A DNA stretch of 64,000 nucleotides from Pseudomonas fluorescens (GTDB lineage: Bacteria; Pseudomonadota; Gammaproteobacteria; Pseudomonadales; Pseudomonadaceae): assembly GCF_902498065.1 (NCBI RefSeq), contig NZ_CABVIR010000006.1, positions 124,001 through 188,000 on the forward strand. The letters are read 5' to 3'. The translations under genes were made by a program, and so were the position numbers. This document shows positions 34,472 through 42,768 of this stretch, one piece after another. The notes below the pieces were generated by a model, which did not search any database, was not told where the DNA came from, and saw only the letters and a program-made list of their open reading frames with translations. Position 1 is the first letter of the stretch. Each line of letters starts with the position of its first letter.

Positions 34472-35926
34472 TTAGCTCGGTCGATAAACGCGCACATTGG
34501 CATGCCCCTCACTGAGCAAATGGTGGGCATGCAGGCGACTCATCACGCCTTTGTCGCAATACAGCAGGTACTGGCGAGTAGGGTCCAGTTCCTTGAAACG
34601 AGCGTTCAATGCATAAAACGGCATCGTCTGTACCTCAATGCCACCGAGTTCCAGCGGCTCGTCTTCAGCGGCATCCGGGTGACGGATGTCGATGATGATC
34701 TGGCCCGCCAGTGCTTCGCTGACTTCTTCGATCTGCAAGTCCTGGCCCAATTCGTCGATCACGCGATCAATCGGCACCAGTTTGGCGTTCTCGAGCGCAC
34801 GCTCAAGGACCGCCATGTCGAATTCTTTCTCTTCATGCTCCACGCGCGGACGCTTGGCGTGGGTCTTGGGGTTCACCGAAATGACCCCGCAATACTCCGG
34901 CATGTGCTTGGCGAAGTCGGCAGTGCCGATTTCGTTGGCCAGGTCGATGATGTCCTGCTTGTGACTGGCGATCAGCGGACGCAAGACCAGCTTGTCGGTC
35001 ACGCAGTCGATCACGGACAGGTTCGGCAACGTCTGGCTCGATACCTGGGAAATCGCTTCACCGGTAACCAGCGCTTCGATGTCCAGCCGATCGGCAATAC
35101 GGGAAGCAGCGCGCAACATCATACGCTTCAAAACTACACCCATATGACTGTTATCGACTTTCCCGAGAATTTCTCCCAGAACTTCCTCGAACGGCACACT
35201 GACAAATAACACGCGCTGGGAGCTGCCGTACTTCTTCCAGATGAAGTGCGCGACTTCCATGACGCCCAGTTCATGGGCCCGTCCGCCCAGATTGAAGAAG
35301 CAGAAATGGCTCATCAGGCCGCGGCGCATGATCTGGTAGGCAGCCACCGTGGAATCGAAGCCGCCGGACATCAGTACAAGCGTCTGTTCCAGGGCTCCCA
35401 GCGGATATCCGCCGATGCTGTTGTGCTGGCTGTGGATCACGAACAACCGTTTGTCGCGAATTTCGATGCGAACTTCGATTTCTGGCTCTTTCAGCGAGAT
35501 TCCGGCAGCACCGCACTGACGACGCAGTTGGCTGCCGACGTATTTCTCGACATCCATCGAACTGAATTCATGCTTGCCGGCGCGTTTGCAGCGCACCGAA
35601 AAAATTTTCCCGGCCAGCGAATCGCCGAAGTGCAGCTTGCACTTGGCAACGATGTCGTCGAAATCACCCAGCGGGTATTCGTCGACCTGCAGGAAATGCG
35701 CGATGCCCGGCATGCAGCTCAGGCGATCGGTGATCTCCTTCAGTACTTTGGGCTCGCTGACGCGGGTTTCAAGCTCGAGATTGTCCCACACACCGTTCAC
35801 CACCACGGCCGGGTCCAGATCGCGGAGCACGGTGCGGATGTTTTTGGCCAACTGGCGGATGAAACGCATCCGTACCGGGCGGCTCTTGATGGTGATCTCG
35901 GGGAAGACTTTTACGATTAGTTTCAT
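34472..35926 (-). CDS. thiI: tRNA 4-thiouridine synthase / thiazole sulfur carrier ThiI
   Basis: 484 residues from the ATG at 35926 (MKLIVKVFPEITIKS), chosen by homology over a longer frame to 35989. Domains: NFLD/THUMP (about 60-165), PP-loop ATPase with SGGFDS (about 187-192) that adenylates U8 of tRNA, and a C-terminal rhodanese domain with the persulfide cysteine in YCDKGVMS (about 464). The rhodanese domain marks the version that also serves thiamine synthesis. Confidence 0.97.
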   Translation of the reverse strand: MKLIVKVFPEITIKSRPVRMRFIRQLAKNIRTVLRDLDPAVVVNGVWDNLELETRVSEPKVLKEITDRLSCMPGIAHFLQVDEYPLGDFDDIVAKCKLHFGDSLAGKIFSVRCKRAGKHEFSSMDVEKYVGSQLRRQCGAAGISLKEPEIEVRIEIRDKRLFVIHSQHNSIGGYPLGALEQTLVLMSGGFDSTVAAYQIMRRGLMSHFCFFNLGGRAHELGVMEVAHFIWKKYGSSQRVLFVSVPFEEVLGEILGKVDNSHMGVVLKRMMLRAASRIADRLDIEALVTGEAISQVSSQTLPNLSVIDCVTDKLVLRPLIASHKQDIIDLANEIGTADFAKHMPEYCGVISVNPKTHAKRPRVEHEEKEFDMAVLERALENAKLVPIDRVIDELGQDLQIEEVSEALAGQIIIDIRHPDAAEDEPLELGGIEVQTMPFYALNARFKELDPTRQYLLYCDKGVMSRLHAHHLLSEGHANVRVYRPS

Positions 35927-36023
35927 GAAAACAGCGCGCGCTGGGCCAGCCGAAAAAGGGGGGCGCGGATTATAGCGGAAATTGCTCAAGGTTTAACCAG
36001 TTAATGTGCAGAAGGTTTTGCAC

Positions 36024-36038
36024 GCACCAAAACGGGTC
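36024..36038. promoter_or_regulatory. Candidate NtrC site upstream of glnA
   Basis: GCACC-AAAAC-GGGTC resembles GCACY-N5-GGTGC with one perfect half. It lies about 105-120 bases before the -24 element. The gap 35927-36256 between thiI and glnA otherwise shows only the sigma-54 promoter and a GCGCC-rich stretch (36054-36100). Confidence 0.45.
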
Positions 36039-36142
36039 ATTTGTCGAATTTAGCGCCACATTGTAGGGCGGAATTTTTGCCTTAAGTGCGCCTTGCGCCT
36101 TTATAAGCGTGATATTGGGGCAAAAAACCCATGGTGGGGCAC

Positions 36143-36157
36143 TGGCATGCAATTTGC
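36143..36157 (+). promoter_or_regulatory. Sigma-54 promoter of glnA
   Basis: TGGCATGCAATTTGC has the invariant GG and GC ten bases apart and the strong TTTGC -12 element. The start of transcription would be near 36169, giving a leader of about 88 bases. Expected for nitrogen-controlled glnA. Confidence 0.85.
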
Positions 36158-36256
36158 TCCCTTGTGAGGCAGGTTGCCTTGGCAGAGTATTCGCGCCGGC
36201 ATCACCCACATTCTAAGGGCATCCACTACTAAGCCCGAAGCCACCCGGAGGACACT

Positions 36257-37663
36257 ATGTCGAAGTCGGTTCAACTCATCAAAGATCATGACGTCAAGTG
36301 GATTGATCTGCGCTTCACGGACACCAAAGGCACTCAGCACCACGTGACCATGCCGGCTCGCGACGCGCTGGATGACGCTTTCTTCGAAGAAGGCAAAATG
36401 TTCGACGGTTCCTCCATCGCTGGCTGGAAAGGCATCGAAGCCTCCGACATGATCCTGATGCCGGACGACAGCACTGCCGTTCTCGACCCGTTCACCGAAG
36501 AGCCGACCCTGATCCTGGTTTGCGACGTGATCGAGCCTTCGACCATGCAAGGCTACGACCGTGACCCACGTGCGATCGCCAAGCGTGCAGAGGAATACCT
36601 GAAGTCGACCGGTATCGGCGACACCGTATTCGTTGGCCCGGAGCCAGAATTCTTCATCTTCGACGAAGTGAAGTTCAAGTCCGACATCTCCGGCTCGATG
36701 TTCAAAATCTTCTCCGAACAAGGTTCGTGGATGTCCGACCAGGACGTGGAAGGCGGCAACCGTGGCCACCGTCCAGGCGTCAAAGGCGGCTACTTCCCTG
36801 TTCCACCGTTCGACCATGACCACGAAATCCGTACCTCCATGTGCAACGCCATGGAAGAAATGGGCCTGGTCATCGAAGTTCACCACCACGAAGTGGCAAC
36901 TGCCGGCCAGAACGAAATCGGCGTGAAGTTCAACACCCTGGTTGCCAAGGCTGACGAAGTTCAAACCCTGAAGTACTGCGTACACAACGTTGCTGACGCA
37001 TACGGCCGCACCGCGACCTTCATGCCTAAGCCTCTGTACGGCGACAACGGTTCGGGCATGCACGTTCACCTGTCCATCGCCAAAGATGGCAAGAACACCT
37101 TCGCTGGCGAAGGCTATGCCGGCCTGTCCGACACCGCTCTGTACTTCATCGGCGGCATCATCAAGCACGGTAAGGCCCTGAACGGCTTCACCAACCCGTC
37201 GACCAACTCCTACAAGCGTCTGGTCCCAGGTTTCGAAGCGCCGGTAATGCTGGCCTACTCGGCTCGCAACCGTTCCGCTTCGATCCGCATTCCTTACGTG
37301 TCGAGCCCACGTGCTCGCCGTATCGAAGCCCGCTTCCCGGATCCAGCAGCCAACCCGTACCTGGGCTTCGCTGCACTGTTGATGGCTGGCCTGGACGGCA
37401 TCCAGAACAAGATCCACCCAGGCGATGCTGCCGACAAAAACCTGTACGACCTGCCGCCTGAAGAGGCGAAAGAGATCCCACAAGTTTGCGGCAGCCTGAA
37501 AGAAGCCCTGGAAGAGCTGGACAAAGGTCGTGCGTTCCTGACCAAAGGCGGCGTGTTCTCCGATGACTTCATCGACGCTTACATCGCTCTGAAAAGCGAA
37601 GAAGAAATCAAGGTACGTACCTTCGTACACCCACTGGAATACGAGCTGTACTACAGCTGCTGA
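36257..37663 (+). CDS. glnA: Glutamine synthetase type I
   Basis: 468 residues. Makes glutamine from glutamate, ammonia and ATP; dodecamer. FDGSSIAGWK (about 48-57), the ATP-binding KPLYGDNGSGMHVHLS and NRSASIRIP are present. The adenylylation tyrosine lies in NLYDLPPEE (about residue 397), so it is the GlnE-regulated form. A ribosome site GGAGGA lies just before the ATG. It heads the glnA - DUF4124 - DUF4124 - ntrBC order of Pseudomonas. Confidence 0.99.
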   Translation: MSKSVQLIKDHDVKWIDLRFTDTKGTQHHVTMPARDALDDAFFEEGKMFDGSSIAGWKGIEASDMILMPDDSTAVLDPFTEEPTLILVCDVIEPSTMQGYDRDPRAIAKRAEEYLKSTGIGDTVFVGPEPEFFIFDEVKFKSDISGSMFKIFSEQGSWMSDQDVEGGNRGHRPGVKGGYFPVPPFDHDHEIRTSMCNAMEEMGLVIEVHHHEVATAGQNEIGVKFNTLVAKADEVQTLKYCVHNVADAYGRTATFMPKPLYGDNGSGMHVHLSIAKDGKNTFAGEGYAGLSDTALYFIGGIIKHGKALNGFTNPSTNSYKRLVPGFEAPVMLAYSARNRSASIRIPYVSSPRARRIEARFPDPAANPYLGFAALLMAGLDGIQNKIHPGDAADKNLYDLPPEEAKEIPQVCGSLKEALEELDKGRAFLTKGGVFSDDFIDAYIALKSEEEIKVRTFVHPLEYELYYSC

Positions 37664-37692
37664 TCCGGTAGCGCTGCGACACGCGGCGTGAC

Positions 37693-37724
37693 AAAAAGAG
37701 GCCTCCTTCGGGAGGCCTTTTTTG
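37693..37724 (+). terminator. glnA terminator
   Basis: AGGCCTCC-TTCG-GGAGGCCT, an 8-bp stem with a UUCG tetraloop, followed by TTTTTTG. AAAAAG precedes the stem. Confidence 0.92.
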
Positions 37725-37754
37725 TGCCCGCGATTCAGTGTTCGACAAAGATCC

Positions 37755-37784
37755 CTGTGGGAGCGGGCAAGCCCGCTCCCACAG
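37755..37784. repeat. Perfect single REP palindrome (GCGGGC type)
   Basis: A perfect 30-base palindrome: 14-base arms CTGTGGGAGCGGGC and GCCCGCTCCCACAG around AA. It immediately follows the glnA terminator. Confidence 0.9.
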
Positions 37785-37898
37785 AGCTTCGCGGTATCTG
37801 AAAGACCCCGGCAAACCATACCCAAATGTTTACAACTTGGGTCAATCGTCAGCCCTGACCTATGCTGCAACTCAACGCTTTCGTTTCTGGTCGATTTT

Positions 37899-38408
37899 AT
37901 GGGTCGTGGTTTTCTGTTCATCTTGCTGCTGATCGCCCTGCCCGTCGCCGCGCAGATCTATAAGTACACCGACGCCGCCGGCAACACCGCGTATAGCAAT
38001 CAACCACCCGATGGCGTGAAGGCCCAGCCGGTCGAACTGCCGCCGCTCAATAGCGTTGAACGCCAGACTCCCGCAGCAGCGCCCGCCGAAGCCACCCGCC
38101 GCGAACAACCGCGCAGCGCGTACGAGGTGCTGGAGCTGACCAACTTGCCCACCACCGAAGCGCTGCGAGCCAACAACGGCAGCTTCACCGTCAACGTGCT
38201 GATCAAACCGCGCTTGCAGGGCCCGCATCTGTTCAGGCTGTTGCTGGACGACCAACCTTACGGCCAGCCGAGCAACGTACCGACCCTGCAACTGGTGAAT
38301 ATTGATCGAGGGTTGCACAGCCTCGCGGTGCAGGTGATCGATGGGGAAAACATCGTGCAGCAGAGCCCGACCGTGACCTTCACGGTGCAGCGGGTGCATA
38401 AGCCGTGA
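37899..38408 (+). CDS. DUF4124 domain protein
   Basis: 169 residues from the ATG at 37899 (MGRGFLFILLLIALPVAAQI); the frame is open farther upstream but through the REP palindrome. It has a signal peptide ending PVAAQ, then the DUF4124 core IYKYTDAAGNTAYSNQPP (about 20-37) and a C-terminal beta domain. Periplasmic. Its stop overlaps the next gene's GTG start. Function unknown. Confidence 0.88.
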   Translation: MGRGFLFILLLIALPVAAQIYKYTDAAGNTAYSNQPPDGVKAQPVELPPLNSVERQTPAAAPAEATRREQPRSAYEVLELTNLPTTEALRANNGSFTVNVLIKPRLQGPHLFRLLLDDQPYGQPSNVPTLQLVNIDRGLHSLAVQVIDGENIVQQSPTVTFTVQRVHKP

Positions 38409-39025
38409 GGTTTTGGCTGCTGGCCGCCTGCTTGATCGCGCTGCCCGCGTCAGCCGAGGTCTTCACCTACGTCGACGCCCAGGGCAATCGGGTCTTCACC
38501 GATCAGCCAGGCTCCGGCAATGCCAAGCGCGTGCCGATCGCCGCAGGCAATCGTATGTCCGCCAACCCGACCGGCGCACCTCCGGTCGTTGCCGGAAAAA
38601 AAGCAGAAGCCAAACCCCTGTTCCGCTACGACATGCTGCGAGTACTGGTGCCCGAGCCCGACGCCACAATCCGCAGCAGTGCCGGAGAGTTGATCGTCAG
38701 CATCACCAGCGAACCCGGCCTGCAACGCGGTCATCGCTACCGCTTGCTGCTCGACGGCCAGCCCACCGCCGAGCCCGGCCCCAGCCCGGTATTTGCCCTG
38801 AGCAACATCGACCGCGGCAGCCACAACCTGTCGGTGGAAATCCTCGACGAACTCGGCCGCACCGTCGAGCGCACCGCCAATCAACCGTTCCACATGTTGC
38901 GCATCTCCCTCGCGCAAAAACGCCAGGTCAAACCCTGCACCCTCGCCGACTACGGCCAGCGGCCGGAATGCCCGCTCAAAGACAAACCCGAAGAAGAAAA
39001 AAATCCCTTCCTGCGCTTCTTCTAA
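38405..39025 (+). CDS. DUF4124 domain protein, paralogue of the preceding gene
   Basis: 206 residues from a GTG that overlaps the previous stop (GTGA). Signal peptide MRFWLLAACLIALPASA, DUF4124 core EVFTYVDAQGNRVFTDQP, then a beta domain like the preceding protein (LVSITSEPGLQRGHRYRLLLDGQP against VNVLIKPRLQGPHLFRLLLD). The C-terminus is Cys- and Lys/Glu-rich. Tandem paralogues between glnA and ntrB are usual in Pseudomonas; the role is not known to me. Confidence 0.88.
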   Translation: MRFWLLAACLIALPASAEVFTYVDAQGNRVFTDQPGSGNAKRVPIAAGNRMSANPTGAPPVVAGKKAEAKPLFRYDMLRVLVPEPDATIRSSAGELIVSITSEPGLQRGHRYRLLLDGQPTAEPGPSPVFALSNIDRGSHNLSVEILDELGRTVERTANQPFHMLRISLAQKRQVKPCTLADYGQRPECPLKDKPEEEKNPFLRFF

Positions 39026-39041
39026 CATCGTTCAACTTTTC

Positions 39042-39056
39042 GCACTACATTGGTGC
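39042..39056. promoter_or_regulatory. NtrC binding site upstream of ntrBC
   Basis: GCACT-ACATT-GGTGC fits GCACY-N5-GGTGC exactly. A further TGCACC half-site lies at 39064-39069, making the inverted repeat GGTGCAA / TTGCACC (39052-39069). About 140 bases upstream of the candidate -24/-12 element. Confidence 0.65.
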
Positions 39057-39183
39057 AATAGGTTGCACCGTACTCACATACCAACCCATTTTGGTTCGAA
39101 AGTACCCGCGAAAGCTGGCAGAACGCCACGCAAGCGCGCGTCAAACGCCCGTTTCAGGCCTTTAACGCTTCTTTTCGGAGCCT

Positions 39184-39198
39184 TGGTTTGGTTTTTGC
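39184..39198 (+). promoter_or_regulatory. Candidate sigma-54 promoter of ntrBC
   Basis: TGGTTTGGTTTTTGC keeps the GG/GC pair at ten bases and a TTTGC -12 element, but the -24 side is weak. Supported mainly by the NtrC site upstream. Confidence 0.45.
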
Positions 39199-39255
39199 AT
39201 TTTCCTGGTATCGGCGCGTTATTCACGCGCACGCCCTGCTCCAAAAGAGGTCCTG

Positions 39256-40341
39256 ATGACCATTAGCGACGCACTGCATCGATTGCTGCTCGACAACCTG
39301 ACCACCGCCACCATTCTGCTCGACGCCGAACTGCGCCTCGAGTACATGAACCCGGCGGCAGAGATGCTTCTGGCCATCAGCGGCCAGCGCAGCCATGGCC
39401 AGTTCATCAGTGAGTTGTTCACCGAGTCCACCGAAGCACTGAACTCCCTGCGCCAGGCGGTCGAACAGGCGCATCCGTTCACCAAACGCGAAGCGATGCT
39501 GACGGCCCTCACCGGCCAGACGCTGACCGTCGACTACGCGGTAACCCCGATCCTGGCCAACGGCGCCACCATGCTGCTGCTGGAAGTCCATCCGCGCGAC
39601 CGCTTGCTGCGAATCACAAAGGAAGAGGCGCAACTGTCGAAGCAGGAAACCAGCAAGATGCTGGTGCGCGGCCTCGCCCACGAGATCAAGAACCCGCTGG
39701 GCGGGATTCGCGGCGCGGCCCAGTTGCTTGCCCGCGAACTGCCGGAAGAAAGTCTGCGCGATTACACCAACGTCATCATCGAAGAAGCCGACCGCCTGCG
39801 AAATCTCGTCGATCGCATGCTCGGCTCCAACAAGTTGCCGTCGCTGGCCATGTGCAACGTCCACGAAGTGCTGGAACGCGTCTGCCACTTGGTCGAGGCC
39901 GAAAGCCAGGGCTGCATCACATTGGTGCGCGATTACGATCCAAGCATTCCCGACGTATTGATCGACCGTGAACAGATGATTCAGGCGGTCCTGAACATCG
40001 TGCGTAACGCGATGCAGGCCATCAGCAGCCAGAACGAACTGCGCCTGGGCCGCATCACTATGCGCACCCGTGCCATGCGCCAGTTCACCATCGGCCACGT
40101 GCGCCATCGCCTGGTGACCAAGATCGAAATCATCGACAACGGTCCCGGCATTCCTGCGGAACTTCAGGAAACCATCTTCTTTCCCATGGTCAGCGGGCGC
40201 CCGGACGGTACCGGACTCGGCCTGGCCATTACCCAGAACATCATCAGCCAGCACCAGGGCCTGATCGAATGTGAAAGCCATCCAGGCCACACCACCTTCT
40301 CGATCTTTCTGCCACTGGAACAAGGAGCCACATCGACATGA
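39256..40341 (+). CDS. glnL: Nitrogen regulation sensor kinase NtrB (GlnL)
   Basis: 361 residues, soluble histidine kinase that phosphorylates NtrC under nitrogen limitation and is held in phosphatase mode by PII. An N-terminal PAS domain (about 8-120), HisKA with the phospho-acceptor in RGLAHEIKNPLGGIRGAAQL (about 137-156) and an HATPase domain with NIVRNAMQA, DNGPGIP and GTGLGLAI are visible. Overlaps ntrC by 4 bases. Confidence 0.98.
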   Translation: MTISDALHRLLLDNLTTATILLDAELRLEYMNPAAEMLLAISGQRSHGQFISELFTESTEALNSLRQAVEQAHPFTKREAMLTALTGQTLTVDYAVTPILANGATMLLLEVHPRDRLLRITKEEAQLSKQETSKMLVRGLAHEIKNPLGGIRGAAQLLARELPEESLRDYTNVIIEEADRLRNLVDRMLGSNKLPSLAMCNVHEVLERVCHLVEAESQGCITLVRDYDPSIPDVLIDREQMIQAVLNIVRNAMQAISSQNELRLGRITMRTRAMRQFTIGHVRHRLVTKIEIIDNGPGIPAELQETIFFPMVSGRPDGTGLGLAITQNIISQHQGLIECESHPGHTTFSIFLPLEQGATST

Positions 40342-41774
40342 GCCGTAGTGAAACCGTGTGGATCGTCGATGACGACCGTTCTATCCGTTGGGTCCTGGAA
40401 AAAGCCTTGCAGCAGGAAGGCATGACCACGCAGAGCTTCGACAGCGCCGATGGCGTGATGAGCCGCCTGGCGCGCCAGCAGCCGGACGTGATCATCTCCG
40501 ACATTCGCATGCCGGGTGCCAGCGGTCTGGACCTTCTGGCGCGGATTCGCGAGCAACACCCACGGCTGCCAGTGATCATCATGACCGCGCACTCCGATCT
40601 GGACAGCGCTGTCGCGTCTTACCAGGGCGGCGCGTTCGAATACCTGCCCAAGCCGTTCGATGTCGACGAAGCGGTGTCCCTGGTCAAGCGCGCCAACCAG
40701 CACGCCCAGGAACAGCAAGGCCTGGAAGTCCCGGTCGCCCTGACCCGCACACCCGAAATCATCGGGGAAGCGCCGGCGATGCAGGAAGTGTTTCGCGCCA
40801 TCGGGCGCTTGAGCCACTCCAACATTACCGTGTTGATCAACGGTGAATCGGGTACGGGTAAAGAACTGGTGGCCCACGCCCTGCACCGCCACAGCCCACG
40901 GGCTGCTTCGCCGTTCATTGCGCTGAACATGGCGGCCATCCCGAAAGACCTGATGGAATCCGAGCTGTTCGGCCATGAAAAAGGCGCGTTCACCGGCGCG
41001 GCCAACCTGCGTCGCGGACGTTTCGAACAGGCGGATGGCGGCACGCTGTTCCTTGATGAGATCGGCGACATGCCGGCGGACACGCAGACCCGTTTGCTGC
41101 GCGTACTGGCCGACGGCGAGTTCTACCGCGTCGGCGGCCACGTGCCGGTCAAAGTCGACGTGCGGATCATCGCGGCGACTCACCAGAACCTGGAAACCCT
41201 GGTGCACGCCGGGAAATTCCGTGAGGACTTGTTCCACCGTCTCAACGTGATCCGCATTCATATTCCACGGTTGTCGGACCGTCGCGAAGACATCCCGACC
41301 CTCGCCAAGCACTTTCTCAGCCGTGCCGCGCAAGAACTGGCGGTCGAGCCGAAGCTGTTGAAAAGCGAAACCGAGGAATACCTGAAGAACCTGCCGTGGG
41401 GCGGTAACGTCCGTCAGCTGGAAAACACCTGCCGCTGGATCACGGTGATGGCTTCGGGTCGCGAAGTGCACATCAGCGACCTGCCGCCGGAGCTGCTGAG
41501 CCTGCCGCAGGATTCGGCGCCGGTGACCAATTGGGAGCAAGCGCTGCGCCAGTGGGCCGACCAGGCGTTGGCGCGCGGTCAGTCGAGCCTGCTCGACACC
41601 GCAGTGCCGGCGTTTGAGCGGATCATGATCGAGACTGCGCTCAAACATACGGCTGGCCGCCGCCGCGATGCCGCGGTTTTGCTGGGTTGGGGGCGTAATA
41701 CCCTGACGCGCAAGATCAAGGAATTGGGGATGAAGGTGGATGGTGGGGATGATGATGAAGGGGAAGAGGGTTAA
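40338..41774 (+). CDS. glnG: Nitrogen regulation response regulator NtrC (GlnG)
   Basis: 478 residues, sigma-54 activator. Receiver with phospho-Asp in ISDIRMPG (about residue 54). The AAA+ domain has Walker A GESGTGKE (about 167), GAFTGA (about 215) and Walker B GGTLFLDEIGD. The C-terminal Fis-type helix-turn-helix AAVLLGWGRNTLTRKIKEL is complete, and the tail is very acidic (GGDDDEGEEG). Likely acts on the sites before glnA, ntrB and nrsZ. Confidence 0.98.
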   Translation: MSRSETVWIVDDDRSIRWVLEKALQQEGMTTQSFDSADGVMSRLARQQPDVIISDIRMPGASGLDLLARIREQHPRLPVIIMTAHSDLDSAVASYQGGAFEYLPKPFDVDEAVSLVKRANQHAQEQQGLEVPVALTRTPEIIGEAPAMQEVFRAIGRLSHSNITVLINGESGTGKELVAHALHRHSPRAASPFIALNMAAIPKDLMESELFGHEKGAFTGAANLRRGRFEQADGGTLFLDEIGDMPADTQTRLLRVLADGEFYRVGGHVPVKVDVRIIAATHQNLETLVHAGKFREDLFHRLNVIRIHIPRLSDRREDIPTLAKHFLSRAAQELAVEPKLLKSETEEYLKNLPWGGNVRQLENTCRWITVMASGREVHISDLPPELLSLPQDSAPVTNWEQALRQWADQALARGQSSLLDTAVPAFERIMIETALKHTAGRRRDAAVLLGWGRNTLTRKIKELGMKVDGGDDDEGEEG

Positions 41775-41807
41775 TCAGCCTTCAATTTCCATCGTTGCTT
41801 AAATCCA

Positions 41808-41901
41808 TTCGCGGGCAAGCCTCGCTCCCACAGTGATCTTCAGTGTGTTCACGATTGCGTGAACACCATTGAACCCTGTGGGAGCGGGCTTGCCCGCGAT
41901 G
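41808..41901. repeat. REPIN (GCGGGC type)
   Basis: TTCGCGGGCAAGCCTCGCTCC, carrying one extra T, and an inverted standard unit CTGTGGGAGCGGGCTTGCCC about 45 bases away, following ntrC. Confidence 0.85.
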
Positions 41902-41918
41902 CTTTTGGGGACTGCCGT

Positions 41919-41933
41919 GCACCGCCTGAATGC
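41919..41933. promoter_or_regulatory. Candidate NtrC site upstream of nrsZ
   Basis: GCACC-GCCTG-AATGC has one perfect half of GCACY-N5-GGTGC, and a second GCACC begins at 41932. About 145 bases upstream of the -24 element. Confidence 0.4.
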
Positions 41934-42012
41934 ACCGTGAACCGCAATCGCGCACGCCAACTGATCCGAAATCCTGCCTGCGCTCGCAATCCAAGCCTTA
42001 TCGAAAAAACAC

Positions 42013-42037
42013 GAAAGCCCCGTAATCCGGGGCTTTC
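42013..42037 (-). terminator. Minus-strand terminator downstream of the gene at 42328-42768
   Basis: GAAAGCCCCG / CGGGGCTTTC, a perfect 10-bp stem with a 5-base loop. On the minus strand it is followed by GTGTTTTTTCG, a proper T-run; on the plus strand it has only GTTTC. It would end a minus-strand transcript that has crossed the small RNA gene. It may also help end ntrC. Confidence 0.65.
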
Positions 42038-42077
42038 AGCGTTTCGAAGCGGCTTTCTGTTTCAACTTGTTAAAACC

Positions 42078-42092
42078 TGGCACGCCCCCTGC
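42078..42092 (+). promoter_or_regulatory. Sigma-54 promoter of the NrsZ-type RNA
   Basis: TGGCACGCCCCCTGC: perfect -24 element, CTGC at -12, correct spacing. Predicted start near 42104. Confidence 0.85.
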
Positions 42093-42103
42093 AATAGTCC
42101 ATT

Positions 42104-42334
42104 CAGTGATTCAGTTCACTACCCGGTTTCGGGGACCTTGGTACAGGCAGGCCGGGGATTCCCCTCTTTACATCGGGCTCACACCGCACTTGCGACGAGC
42201 CCAAACAGTTTTGGGGCCCTTGATACAGGCAGGTCAGGGGTTCCTTCTTTACACCGGGCTCACGACGCAACGCGCGAGCCCTGCCGTTTTGGGAACCTTG
42301 GTACAGGCAGGCCGGGGATTCCCTCTTTTATTGC
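42104..42334 (+). ncRNA. nrsZ: NrsZ-type nitrogen-regulated small RNA
   Basis: About 230 nt downstream of a -24/-12 promoter and of ntrC, where P. aeruginosa has NrsZ. Three near-identical units (about 42131-42170, 42213-42253, 42291-42331) each contain CCTTGGTACAGGCAGGCCGG or a close variant, flanked by GGGG/CCCC or GGGAA/TTCCC arms, and end CTCTTTA. Between them are two hairpins with GGGCTC / GAGCCC arms. The third unit, GGGAA...TTCCC followed by TCTTTTATT, works as terminator. No ORF. The known NrsZ is NtrC/RpoN-dependent and affects rhamnolipid and motility in P. aeruginosa. The ends here are estimates. Confidence 0.85.
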
Positions 42335-42768
42335 TCTCGGAGATGGATCTCCAGCCGCCAGCGGTCATCGACCTCGCTACCGGCCCACTCGCCTTGCAGT
42401 GGCCGGGCCGCCACCACCGACAGCAACAATCCCCCATCACTCAAACGCACGCGCCAGTTCACGCTCTTGTCGTTGAGCTTGAGCTGGCCTTTCTGTGCTT
42501 TGCCTTCAGCCTCGAACAGCAATGCCAGGCTACCGTCGACGAACTCGCCGTGGGACTTGGGTTCGTTGTTGAACCACACCACCAGCCCATCGTTCGTCAC
42601 GTCGACTTGCTGCAGTTCGCTGGGGTCGGGCGTGGTCAGGCGACCGATCATCAGCCCCACCATCACCCCGACAATCGCCAGCGAAGCCATCACGCGGGGG
42701 AATAGTTTCGATCGGACATCCGCTTGCGGCGTAGAATGCCCGTCATCTTTACCTTCGGAGCCGTGCAT
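42328..42768 (-). CDS. Conserved hypothetical single-pass membrane protein
   Basis: 146 residues: a charged N-terminus, one transmembrane helix at about 27-43 (VMASLAIVGVMVGLMIG), and a periplasmic beta-rich domain of about 100 residues with WFNNEP and the C-terminal WRLEIHL. It corresponds by position to the hypothetical between ntrC and trmL in P. aeruginosa. The ATG at 42768 overlaps the trmL ATG on the other strand by two bases, which is unusual; AAGGA lies 11 bases before it. An internal ATG (Met27) would remove the N-terminus. Its stop lies at the end of the small RNA gene. Confidence 0.75.
   Translation of the reverse strand: MHGSEGKDDGHSTPQADVRSKLFPRVMASLAIVGVMVGLMIGRLTTPDPSELQQVDVTNDGLVVWFNNEPKSHGEFVDGSLALLFEAEGKAQKGQLKLNDKSVNWRVRLSDGGLLLSVVAARPLQGEWAGSEVDDRWRLEIHLREQ

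Noticed and set aside
36101..37921. 606-codon frame antisense to glnA
   Set aside because: Shadow of glnA, starting beyond its terminator and REP palindrome.
42131..42331. Three regularly spaced repeats that look like a short CRISPR array
   Set aside because: The spacers are themselves similar hairpins, the units are imperfect, there is no cas gene, and a sigma-54 promoter precedes them: NrsZ-type RNA explains all.
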